A stretch of DNA of 64,000 bases, from the NCBI GenBank assembly GCA_019509985.1, contig JAEKLF010000035.1, positions 87,812 to 151,811 on the forward strand, written 5' to 3'. The DNA comes from Burkholderiales bacterium. Its GTDB lineage: Bacteria > Pseudomonadota > Gammaproteobacteria > Burkholderiales > Burkholderiaceae_C. A model generated the notes under the pieces. The model did not search any database. It was not told where the DNA came from and saw only the letters and a program-made list of their open reading frames with translations. Each line of letters begins with the position of its first letter. Position 1 is the stretch's first letter. Shown piece after piece: positions 44,030 to 51,948 of the stretch. Position numbers and translations under genes: made by a program.

Positions 44030-45010
44030 ATGAAACGCACTTTCCTCGCGGCCTTCGTGGCTGCCACTGTCGCCACCAGCCTCGTCGCCCCGGTCTCATC
44101 AGCGGCCGAGGGGCCTGCGACTAAGGTGAGCCGCTATCAAGCCGGCTACTACCACTTCAAGCTCGGCGACTTCGAGGTCGCGGCGCTCTCCGACGGCACG
44201 CTGCCGATCCCGACGCTGAAGCTGCTGACCAACGCCCAGCCCGGCGAGGTGGCGTCGCGTCTGGCGGACACCTATCAGACGACCGAGGTCGATGCCTCGG
44301 TCAACGCCTACCTGATCCGGGCAGGCGGCCGCCTGATCCTGATGGACGCCGGCACCGGCGAGCTTTACGGCCCGACGCTGAACAAGCTCGAGGCCAGTCT
44401 CAAGGGCGTGGGCGTCACCCCGGAGCAGATCACCGACATCCTCATCACGCACATCCATACCGACCACACCGGTGGCTTGATGGATGGCAAGCGCATCGTG
44501 TTTCCCAACGCCACGGTCCACATCGAGCAGAAGGAGGTCGCGTACTGGCTGAATCCCGAAAACCGCGCCCGGGCGCCGGAGGCGGCGAAGAAGTACTTCG
44601 ACGAGGCGTCGGCCAAGGTGCAGCCCTATGTCGATGCCGGCAAGGTGAAGACGTTCTCCGGCGCGACCGAGCTGTTCGCCGGCGTCCGTTCCATCCCAGC
44701 TCCGGGCCACACGCCGGGCCACACGTTCTACGCGCTCGAGAGCAAGGGCGAGAAGCTGGTGTTCTGGGGCGACCTGGTTCACGTGGCGGAAGTCCAGATG
44801 CCCGACCCCGGCGTGACGATCGTCTTCGACGTCGACCCGAAGGCCGCCGCAGCAACGCGCAAGCAGGCGTTCGCCGACGCGGTCAAGGGCCGGTACTGGG
44901 TCGCGGCCGACCACATCTCCTTCCCCGGCATCGGCCATCTGCGCCCCGATGGCACGGGCTACCGGTGGATCCCCGCGACCTACGTGAACGACCACTACGA
45001 GGCGAGGTGA
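44030..45010 (+). CDS. secreted metallo-beta-lactamase-fold hydrolase
   Basis: A 326-residue exported hydrolase: signal peptide at 1-25 (FLAAFVAATVATSLVAPVSS), complete zinc motif ITHIHTDHTGG (HxHxDH), PGHTPGHTFY and WGDLVH, and a terminal His region (AADHISFPGIGHL). It resembles methyl-parathion-hydrolase/quorum-quenching-lactonase-like MBL proteins; the substrate is unknown. Divergent from the broken LysR gene. The M28 peptidase gene starts 4 nt after its stop, so the two form an operon. Confidence 0.88.
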   Translation: MKRTFLAAFVAATVATSLVAPVSSAAEGPATKVSRYQAGYYHFKLGDFEVAALSDGTLPIPTLKLLTNAQPGEVASRLADTYQTTEVDASVNAYLIRAGGRLILMDAGTGELYGPTLNKLEASLKGVGVTPEQITDILITHIHTDHTGGLMDGKRIVFPNATVHIEQKEVAYWLNPENRARAPEAAKKYFDEASAKVQPYVDAGKVKTFSGATELFAGVRSIPAPGHTPGHTFYALESKGEKLVFWGDLVHVAEVQMPDPGVTIVFDVDPKAAAATRKQAFADAVKGRYWVAADHISFPGIGHLRPDGTGYRWIPATYVNDHYEAR

Positions 45011-45013
45011 ACC

Positions 45014-46390
45014 ATGGCCCGGCGGTTGCTGAATCACTCCGCGGCGCTGCTGCTGGCCGCGTATCTGGCAAGCCCTTTCGTGGGCGCTGAAACGTTGCCG
45101 GCCGCCGCAGCCGACGAAGCGACCGCCGGGCTTCTGAGGGAACGCGCGCTGGCGGACAGCGGGGCGTACAAGATCGTCGAATCGCTGACCACGGAAGTCG
45201 GCGCGCGCCCCGCCGGGTCGGACGCCGACGCCCGCGCGGTGGCGTGGGCCGTGGCGAAGTTCCGCGCGCTGGGCTACGACAAGGTCTACACGGAGCCCGT
45301 CAAGTTCACAGCCTGGCGCCGGTTGTCCGAGAGCGCCGAGGTCATTGCGCCGATCACGCAGCGCCTTGCCGTGACCACGCTGGGCAACAGCGTCGGAACC
45401 AACGGCCCGCTCGATGCCGAGATGGTGCGATTCCAGGACTTCGAAGCGTTGCAGTCGGCGCCGGCCGACTCGGTGCGCGGCAGGATCGTCCTGCTCACGC
45501 GGCGCATGGAACGCCACCGCGATGGGTCGGGATACGCGCGGGTCCTGCAGATGCGCAGCAGTGCCGCCTCGTTGGCCGCCACCAAGGGCGCCGTGGCGCT
45601 TCTGATCAGATCCCTGGGGACCGACGACAACCGACTGCCGCACACCGGCAGCGTGAACTACGCGCCCGGGAACGCGATTCCGGCTGCCGCCATCTCGGGC
45701 CCGGATGCGGATCTCCTTGAAAGGCTGGTGCAGCGGACTCCCTCGGTACGGCTGCGCCTGAACATCGCGACGCAAACGCAGGCCGACAGCACCTCGTACA
45801 ACGTGATCGGCGAGATCACCGGTCAAGACGCCAAGCCCGAGATCGTGATGATGTCTGCGCATCTCGACTCTTGGGACCTCGGCACGGGCGCCGTCGACGA
45901 CGGGTTCGGCGTGGCGCTGACGATGGCAGCCGGGGCGTTGATCAAGCAGCTGCCCCAGGCACCCCGCCGCACGATCCGCGTGGTCTTGTTCGCCAACGAG
46001 GAGAACGGCTTCGATGGTGCACGCGCCTATGCGGCGCGCGATGCAGGCGATCTGTCGCGGCACTATCTGGCGATCGAAAGCGATTGGGGCGCTGGGCGAA
46101 TCTACGCATTGCGCCATCCGCCGCAGGACGCTGAGCTGACGGCACGGCTGTCACGCGCGCTGGCTCCGCTGGGCATCACGCTCGACGGTGCCGCTGGCGC
46201 GCCGGGGCCGGATCTGGGCTTCCTGGCCAAAGCTGGCGTACCGTGGATCCAGCTCGCGCAGGACGCCACGGACCTCTTCGATCATCATCACAGTGCCAAT
46301 GACACCTTGGACAAGATCGACCCCGCGTCCTTGAACCAGAACGTTGCCGCCTACACGACATTTGCCTGGCTGGCAGCGAACACGCCGTAG
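45014..46390 (+). CDS. secreted M28-family zinc aminopeptidase
   Basis: A 458-residue exported peptidase with signal peptide (LLNHSAALLLAAYLASPFVG), a protease-associated insert (about 130-230; RGRIVLLTRRMERHRDGSG, ATKGAVALLIRSLG) and the M28 domain: SAHLDSWDLGTGAVDDG (first His and bridging Asp), FANEENGFDGARAY (catalytic and metal Glu), and DHHHSANDTLDKID (last His). It should remove N-terminal residues from peptides in the periplasm or outside. Transcribed with the MBL hydrolase. Confidence 0.92.
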   Translation: MARRLLNHSAALLLAAYLASPFVGAETLPAAAADEATAGLLRERALADSGAYKIVESLTTEVGARPAGSDADARAVAWAVAKFRALGYDKVYTEPVKFTAWRRLSESAEVIAPITQRLAVTTLGNSVGTNGPLDAEMVRFQDFEALQSAPADSVRGRIVLLTRRMERHRDGSGYARVLQMRSSAASLAATKGAVALLIRSLGTDDNRLPHTGSVNYAPGNAIPAAAISGPDADLLERLVQRTPSVRLRLNIATQTQADSTSYNVIGEITGQDAKPEIVMMSAHLDSWDLGTGAVDDGFGVALTMAAGALIKQLPQAPRRTIRVVLFANEENGFDGARAYAARDAGDLSRHYLAIESDWGAGRIYALRHPPQDAELTARLSRALAPLGITLDGAAGAPGPDLGFLAKAGVPWIQLAQDATDLFDHHHSANDTLDKIDPASLNQNVAAYTTFAWLAANTP

Positions 46391-46460
46391 GGTTCAAGGA
46401 CCGTTGGTCCAGCAGGTCGTCGCCGACGCAGCTGAACAGGCGATGCTTTGCCCGAACGCC

Positions 46461-47951
46461 TCACCCGCCCATCAGGTGGTTGCGATGTGAGCTGAACGCC
46501 GCGGCCATCAGCCGCAGGCGTGCCTTGGCTTGGGCAGCCGTGATGGCCTGCGCCGCAGGCCGAAGCTCGGCTGCGAAGCGGCCCATGCCGGCAAAGAGCG
46601 CGTACCAGGATGGCCGCAGGTACATCAGCGCCGCACCGTGCCGTTCCAGCGCTGCCTCGAAATCGCCGCCACGGTCCCACACCTGCAGTAGGCTGGCGAG
46701 CCGGTCAGAGATGTTCCGGTTCGCGCGGTTGGCGCGCCAGTAGTCGGTGTCGCGGCGCGTGTTGAGCTGGTAGTGGGCGACGACGTAGTCGCGCACGCCC
46801 TCAAACATCTCGGCCACGCGGCGGTTGAATGCTTCGCGGCGGCCGGGCTCGAAGCCGTCCTGCTCCAGCGCGGTGATGAAGTGCTCCACGCTGAACTGGA
46901 TCAGCATCAGCGCAGTGGCCTCCAGCGGCTCGATGAAGCCCTGGGCCAGGCCGATGGCGACGCAGTTCTGCCGCCAATGCTGCTTCACGCAGCCCACACG
47001 CATGCGCAGATGGCGAGCGGTCGCACCTTGGGCCGCTGCGCCGAGGTGCTCGCGCAACTCGCGCTCGGCCTCGTCGTCGCTGACGAAGCCCGAGCTGTAG
47101 ACATAGCCGTTGCCGTAGCGCGTCGTCAGCGGAATCTGCCAGGCCCAGCCGTGCCGCAGCGCCGTGGACACCGTCTCTGAAGGGATGTCCTCGCCTTCGA
47201 CCAGGGACGTCGGGATCGCGATGGCGCGGTCGTTGAACAGGTTGTCGTGGTAGGGGTGGAAGGGCTCGCCCAGCGTCTCGGTGATCAGCAGGCCCTTGAA
47301 GCCACTGCAGTCGACGAATAGATCTGCGTCGACACGTGCGCCGCTCGCCAGCAGCAGCGCGGCGATGTCGCCGCTGTCGTGCTGCTCCACGCGCGCGACC
47401 GTGTCGACGATGTGGCGCACACCCAGTCCCAGTGCATGCGTGCGCAGGAAGGCGCCCAGAAGGCCGGCGTCGAAGTGGTAGGCGTAGTCCGTGCCCAGCC
47501 CGGCGTCGACCTCGTAGTGCGGCGCGCGGCGCTGGCGGGCCAGCTCGGCGGCGAGGAAGAAGTCCTGCGGGTTCGCGTCGGCCGCCTGGCCGCGCCGGCG
47601 CAGGCAGGCGTTCGTGAAGAACTGGTTGCCGAGCTCGCGGTCCGCTTCGTTGAAGAACGGATGCACGTAGCTCTCGTAGCCCGGCACGCTGCTCCAACCG
47701 GGGAAGCGGATGCCGCACTTGAAGGTCGCGTTGCAGGCCGGCATCCAGTCCCGCTCGGCAATGCCCAGCGTGCGGAAGAACTGGCGCAGGAAGGGCGTCG
47801 AGCCCTCGCCGACGCCGATGGTGCCGATGTCGGCCGACTCGATCAGCGTGACCTCGATGCCCAGCCTGGCCCAGCGCTGCCTCAGCAAGTTGGCCGTCAT
47901 CCAGCCGGCCGTGCCGCCGCCAACGATGGCGATGTGTTTCGGTGCGGTCAT
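46461..47951 (-). CDS. tryptophan halogenase-like flavoenzyme
   Basis: A 496-residue FAD protein of the tryptophan 7-halogenase family. FAD motif IAIVGGGTAGWMTANLL (7-23), GVGEGSTPFLRQFF, a lysine in CNATFKCGIRF at the place of the catalytic Lys of PrnA/RebH, and the GWAWQIPL motif (WxWxIP) that keeps these enzymes from acting as monooxygenases. Such genes occur widely next to TonB-dependent receptors of proteobacteria with no known halogenated product, so the substrate is uncertain. It is the last gene of the minus-strand cluster and starts 43 bp from repeat copy 2. Confidence 0.88.
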   Translation of the reverse strand: MTAPKHIAIVGGGTAGWMTANLLRQRWARLGIEVTLIESADIGTIGVGEGSTPFLRQFFRTLGIAERDWMPACNATFKCGIRFPGWSSVPGYESYVHPFFNEADRELGNQFFTNACLRRRGQAADANPQDFFLAAELARQRRAPHYEVDAGLGTDYAYHFDAGLLGAFLRTHALGLGVRHIVDTVARVEQHDSGDIAALLLASGARVDADLFVDCSGFKGLLITETLGEPFHPYHDNLFNDRAIAIPTSLVEGEDIPSETVSTALRHGWAWQIPLTTRYGNGYVYSSGFVSDDEAERELREHLGAAAQGATARHLRMRVGCVKQHWRQNCVAIGLAQGFIEPLEATALMLIQFSVEHFITALEQDGFEPGRREAFNRRVAEMFEGVRDYVVAHYQLNTRRDTDYWRANRANRNISDRLASLLQVWDRGGDFEAALERHGAALMYLRPSWYALFAGMGRFAAELRPAAQAITAAQAKARLRLMAAAFSSHRNHLMGG

Positions 47952-47993
47952 GTCAGGTGGTCATTTGCGTCGTGCATTTGGCGGGCGAGCGCT

Positions 47994-48099
47994 GGGCCGC
48001 TCCCAAGCCGGCCCGCTTTGGCGATGTGCTTGCCGGTCGATCCGGCAAGCATCGCCGTCCCCTCGGGGGACCGGCCAAGGTAGTCCTTGGACGAGGGGC
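47994..48099 (+). repeat. multi-hairpin 3'-end repeat element, copy 2
   Basis: A 106-bp element: GGGCCGC...GCCGGCCC, then a long hairpin GGCGATG/CATCGCC enclosing GCTTGCCGG/CCGGCAAGC, then TCCCCTCGGGGGA, then CCAAGG/CCTTGG, ending GGACGAGGGGC. It ends 7 nt from the histidine kinase stop codon (48106). About 95% identical to copy 3. Confidence 0.9.
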
Positions 48100-48105
48100 T
48101 CACGG

Positions 48106-49623
48106 TCAACCTGCGGGTAGAGCCAGGCGCACTTCAAAGCCGCCCAGCGGATGATTGCGAAAGCGCACCGTGCCGCCGTGGTCGGCGACGATTTCACGCA
48201 CGATGGACAGCCCCAGACCCAGGCCCTCCTTGCGCAGCTTGGCGCCATGGTCCAGCCGTGTGTAGGGCTGGCCCAGGCGGGCGAGGGCGCTATCGGGCAC
48301 GCCGGGGCCGTGATCGCGCACGGTCAACAGCACCAGGCTGGCCTCGTCGCCGCCGGGCTCGCCGGTGGCCATGCTCACCTCCACCGGTTGCTGTTGGGCC
48401 TCGCCGTAGAACATCGCGTTGTCCAGCAAATTGCCCAGGGCGCGCTTCAAGGCCAGTGGCTTGCCGAACACCGTCAATGCCTCGCTGTGCAGCTCGATCT
48501 TGTGCCCACCCATGCGTGCGTCTCGCACCATCTTCTGCAGCACGAGGTCGATGCGCAGCGGCGCGCGGTTCTCGTGGATGTCGGTGTCCTTCACGATCTG
48601 CAGCGCGGTCTTCACCATCATGTCCAGCTCGTCGAGGTCTTCGTGGAACTCGTCCTGCACGGCGGTGTCGTCCAGCAGCTCGCTGCGCAGGCGCAGGCGC
48701 GTGATGGGCGTGCGCAGGTCGTGCGAGATGGACGCGAACAGCCGCTCGCGGTCGCCGATGTAGCGGCGGATGCGCTCCTGCATGTCGTTGAAGGCCTCGA
48801 TGGCCTGGCGCACCTCCTGCGTACCGCTGACGCGCAGCGGCTTGGGCGCCACGCGCCGGCCCACGCGCGCGGCTGCCTGGCTCAGCCCGGCGAGCGGCCG
48901 CGTGATGGCGCGCACGGCGATCAGCGTCAGCAGCACGGCCAGGCCCAGTGCCAGCAGCTGCGGCGTCAGGCGCTGCCAGGTGAAGAACTCCAGCTGCTCC
49001 AGGAAATAGGGGTCGGGCAGCGTGCTGCTCAGGTAGAGCCACTGCCCCGGCTCGGTCTCGGCCTGAATGACGAGGAAGGGTGCGGGCCGCTCGGCGGCGA
49101 TCAGCGACGGTTCGACCCAGCTCTCCGGCAGGTCGCTCAGCAGCGCGCCGCTGGGCGACACGGCCAAGCCCACGGGCGAGGCCAGCGCCACGCGCAGCGG
49201 CGTGCCCTTGGGCAGTTGTGCGGTCAGCTCCTGCACCACCTGCTGCTCCAGCAGCCGCGCCATGGGCTGTCCGGCGAGCGGTGTGACCGGCACCTCCGCG
49301 CCGTTGAAGAAGACGAGGAAGCGCGTGCCGCCCATCGTGCGCAGCTGTTCGATCAGCAGTGGGCGATAGGCGGCCGGCAGCTCGCGCAGCGCACGCACCG
49401 CGCCGACCGCGCCGCTGGCCACGTGGTGCGCGGCCTGCTCGGTCTGGCGGCGCACACGCTGCTCGATCTGGCTGTACCAGACGAAGTTGACCGTCAGCTG
49501 CACCAGTGCCAGCCCGCCCAGCATGGCCAGCACGAAGCGGCCCTGCAGGCTGTCGAACAGGAAGCTGCTGGCGCGTTGCGGCCATGCGCGCAGTAGCGCC
49601 GGCGAGCCTGCGTCTTCGGCCAT
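48106..49623 (-). CDS. sensor histidine kinase
   Basis: A 505-residue inner-membrane kinase: TM1 at about 29-48 (FVLAMLGGLALVQLTVNFVW), a periplasmic domain of about 160 residues, TM2 (LLALGLAVLLTLIAVRAI), HAMP (RPLAGLSQAAARVGRRV), the H-box SISHDLRTPITRL, the N-box NLLDNAMFYGE, DHGPGVPD and GLGLGLSIVREIV. All catalytic motifs are present. It pairs with the response regulator upstream (49770-50489). A repeat element lies between the two genes and another directly follows its stop codon, so the kinase gene is bracketed by direct repeats. Confidence 0.93.
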   Translation of the reverse strand: MAEDAGSPALLRAWPQRASSFLFDSLQGRFVLAMLGGLALVQLTVNFVWYSQIEQRVRRQTEQAAHHVASGAVGAVRALRELPAAYRPLLIEQLRTMGGTRFLVFFNGAEVPVTPLAGQPMARLLEQQVVQELTAQLPKGTPLRVALASPVGLAVSPSGALLSDLPESWVEPSLIAAERPAPFLVIQAETEPGQWLYLSSTLPDPYFLEQLEFFTWQRLTPQLLALGLAVLLTLIAVRAITRPLAGLSQAAARVGRRVAPKPLRVSGTQEVRQAIEAFNDMQERIRRYIGDRERLFASISHDLRTPITRLRLRSELLDDTAVQDEFHEDLDELDMMVKTALQIVKDTDIHENRAPLRIDLVLQKMVRDARMGGHKIELHSEALTVFGKPLALKRALGNLLDNAMFYGEAQQQPVEVSMATGEPGGDEASLVLLTVRDHGPGVPDSALARLGQPYTRLDHGAKLRKEGLGLGLSIVREIVADHGGTVRFRNHPLGGFEVRLALPAG

Positions 49624-49661
49624 GTCAGTTGGCGGGCGGCTTGGTTTTCGGGCCGGGCGCC

Positions 49662-49767
49662 GGGCCGCTCCCAAGCCGGCCCGTTGTGGCGATGTGCTTG
49701 CCGGTCGAGCCGGCAAGCATCGCCGTCCCCTTGGGGGACCGGCCAAGGTAGGCCTTGGACGAGGGGC
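49662..49767 (+). repeat. multi-hairpin 3'-end repeat element, copy 3
   Basis: A 106-bp copy nearly identical to 47994-48099, with the same nested hairpins. It ends 3 nt from the response regulator stop (49770). Confidence 0.9.
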
Positions 49768-49769
49768 CT

Positions 49770-50489
49770 TCAGATTGCATGGCGAGGTGTCACGGTCGTC
49801 GAGAACACATAGCCCGAGCCGCGCACCGTCTTGATCAGCGCTGGCTGCTTGCCATCGTCCTGCAGGCGCTGGCGCAGGCGGCTGACCTGCACGTCCAGCG
49901 ACCGGTCCAGCGGCCCCAGGTCGCGCCCGCGCGTGACCTCCGCCAGGCGGCTGCGGTCCAGCACCTCGCCGGGATGCTCGACCAGCAGCTTCAGCAGCTG
50001 GAAGTCCATGCCCGACAGCGCCGACACGGTGCCATCGGCGTCGATGAGGCTGCGCTCCAGCAGGTCCAGCGTGAAGCCGTTGAAGGCGTAGTAGCGCGGC
50101 TCCTTGGCCTTCTCCTGGCCGGTGCGGCGCGTGATGGCCTTGATGCGCGCCAGCAGTTCGCGTGGGTTGAAGGGCTTGCCGAGATAGTCGTCGGCGCCCA
50201 GCTCCAGCCCGACGATGCGATCGGTCTCGTCGGCGCTGGCGGTCAGCATGATGACGGGCACCTCGGAGCGGCGGCGCACCGACTGGCACAGCGTGAAGCC
50301 CTCGGTGTCGGGCAGCATCACGTCGAGGATGCACAGGCTGATCTCGTCGCGGTGGCGCTCGAACTCGGCCATGAAGCTGGCGCCGTCGTGGGCCAGCAGC
50401 ACCTCGTACTGGTTCTTCTCGAGGTAGGTCTTGAGCAGGCTGCGGATTTTCTGGTCGTCGTCAACGATCAGGATCTTGCGCGGGGTCAT
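49770..50489 (-). CDS. OmpR-family response regulator
   Basis: A 239-residue regulator: receiver domain with the DDD acidic pocket (KILIVDDDQ), phospho-acceptor Asp in CILDVMLPDTEG (about 55), Thr/Lys switch residues (MLTASA, GKPFNPREL), and a winged-helix effector at about 135-235 (LSGMDFQLLKLLVEHPGEVL, RSLDVQVSRLRQRL, IKTVRGSGYVF). It is co-transcribed with the binding-protein gene upstream (overlap of ATGA type) and with the kinase gene. Related Pseudomonas GltR/GtrS systems sense sugar; here that is an inference from neighbours. Confidence 0.94.
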   Translation of the reverse strand: MTPRKILIVDDDQKIRSLLKTYLEKNQYEVLLAHDGASFMAEFERHRDEISLCILDVMLPDTEGFTLCQSVRRRSEVPVIMLTASADETDRIVGLELGADDYLGKPFNPRELLARIKAITRRTGQEKAKEPRYYAFNGFTLDLLERSLIDADGTVSALSGMDFQLLKLLVEHPGEVLDRSRLAEVTRGRDLGPLDRSLDVQVSRLRQRLQDDGKQPALIKTVRGSGYVFSTTVTPRHAI

Positions 50490-51808
50490 GGTGAGGCTTT
50501 CGTCTTCGGGGCGAGCGCCCGCAGCAGGCCCTGCAGCTTGCGCTGCGCAGCGGCCGGCGTCTGGCTCGGGTCCAGCGCGAAGCGGTGGACGGTTTCGATG
50601 ATGGCGTTCTTGCCGACCTCGCCGAAGGCCATGCGGTGCACGAGGCTGGGCACGCGCGGCGTGTTCGGGTTGGCGAAGAGGTGGAAGGACTGCTGGGCGC
50701 AGGGGTCCAGCTCGTCCACCGGCACGTCGCGGCGCACGGGGATGGAACCCTTGATGCGGTTGTAGCCGAGCTGCAGCGTGGCGCTGCCGAGCAGCTCGGC
50801 CATCTTTTCCTGGTCGGCCTGGCTGCCGCCGTTGCCCGCCAGCATGGCCAGCGTGTCGATGCTATAGAGGTGGGCCTGGGCCGTGCCCGGCACGGCCTTG
50901 CAGCTGAAGTCGCGCTCGCCCTCCAGCCCCATGGTGCCCAGCTCGCCGCGTGCCCAGTCGCCCATGATCATCATGGCCGCGCGCTCTGCCGCAAAGTCGG
51001 CGACGACGTCGGTCCAGGGGCGCTCGCCTGGGGCGATGCCCAATGCCGAGTTCGCCGGCAGCGCCAGGTTGCGCCAGTTGCGCAGGCGCTTCAGCGCCCG
51101 CTCCAGCGCGGGGTCGTCGAAGGCGCTGAGGTCGCGCTGCTCCAGCATGCGGCGGTACAGCACCGGACCGGCCTCGCTGAGCAGCATGGCCTCGAACACG
51201 GTGGCCACCTGCCAGGGCTCGTCGCTGAAGGCCACCGGCGTGATGCCGGCCGCGCGCAGCTTGGCGGCGGCGCGCTCCAGGCCGTCCCAGTCATTGGGCA
51301 GATCGAGCCCCAGGCGCTTGAACACCGCCTTGTTCAGGTAGAGGTTGTTGATGCGCTGGATGCCCAACGGCGCGGCGACGACGTGGCCATGCACCGTCAC
51401 CTGCGCCATGACCTGCGGGAACATCACCTTGGACCAGTTGCGTTTGGCGGCCACGCCGTCCAGCTCCAGCAGCAGGCCCATGTCGGCCCACTCGGTCATG
51501 GACTGGCCGTTGAGCTGCGCCACCTTGGGCGCCATGCGGCGCAGGATGCGTTCGTTCAGCACCTTGATGGCCGGCCCGCCGCCGCCGCCGGCCACGGCAC
51601 CGTCCACCCACTTCAATCCGTTCTCGGCCATGCGCGCGGCGACGTGGTTGGCCGCGGCGCGCTCGCTCGCGGACGTCCACCAGTGCAGCACGTTGAGCTC
51701 ACCCGCGCCCTCGGCCGCCGGTGTGGCTGCCGAGGACGCCACGGTCGGCCCCGCCGCCATGGCCGCGCAACTCCAGGGCAACAACGCCAACGCCAGCATG
51801 CGGCGCAT
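50486..51808 (-). CDS. periplasmic sugar-binding (ABC-type) protein without transporter partners
   Basis: A 440-residue extracellular solute-binding protein of the carbohydrate type: signal peptide (MLALALLPWSCAAMAAG), VLHWWTSASERAAANHVAAR at the start of the mature part, LGIQRINNLYLNKAVFKRLG, WDGLERAAAKLRAAGITPVA, and MIMGDWARGELG. No ATPase or permease genes follow; the next two genes are a response regulator and sensor kinase whose start overlaps its stop. It may therefore work as a periplasmic co-sensor. Start: ATG at 51808, giving an Arg-Arg signal-peptide head; 51799 has a better-spaced GGAAG. Confidence 0.88.
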   Translation of the reverse strand: MRRMLALALLPWSCAAMAAGPTVASSAATPAAEGAGELNVLHWWTSASERAAANHVAARMAENGLKWVDGAVAGGGGGPAIKVLNERILRRMAPKVAQLNGQSMTEWADMGLLLELDGVAAKRNWSKVMFPQVMAQVTVHGHVVAAPLGIQRINNLYLNKAVFKRLGLDLPNDWDGLERAAAKLRAAGITPVAFSDEPWQVATVFEAMLLSEAGPVLYRRMLEQRDLSAFDDPALERALKRLRNWRNLALPANSALGIAPGERPWTDVVADFAAERAAMMIMGDWARGELGTMGLEGERDFSCKAVPGTAQAHLYSIDTLAMLAGNGGSQADQEKMAELLGSATLQLGYNRIKGSIPVRRDVPVDELDPCAQQSFHLFANPNTPRVPSLVHRMAFGEVGKNAIIETVHRFALDPSQTPAAAQRKLQGLLRALAPKTKASP

Positions 51809-51948
51809 CTTCCGGGTGGTTCGGCGGCGCCAATCTTGCGTTTTGTACGGGTTCGGTAAGGTTGTGTGACTCAAGGGCGCCGCCCACTGCCGGGAGACGG
51901 CGATTGTCCGGAGACGGCCCCCAAATGGCGATTGGGGCTTACCGTGAC

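Noticed and set aside
47994..48099. Repeat considered as a plain rho-independent terminator
   Set aside because: There is no T-run, the element has several nested hairpins, and conservation covers more than 100 bp including unpaired parts.
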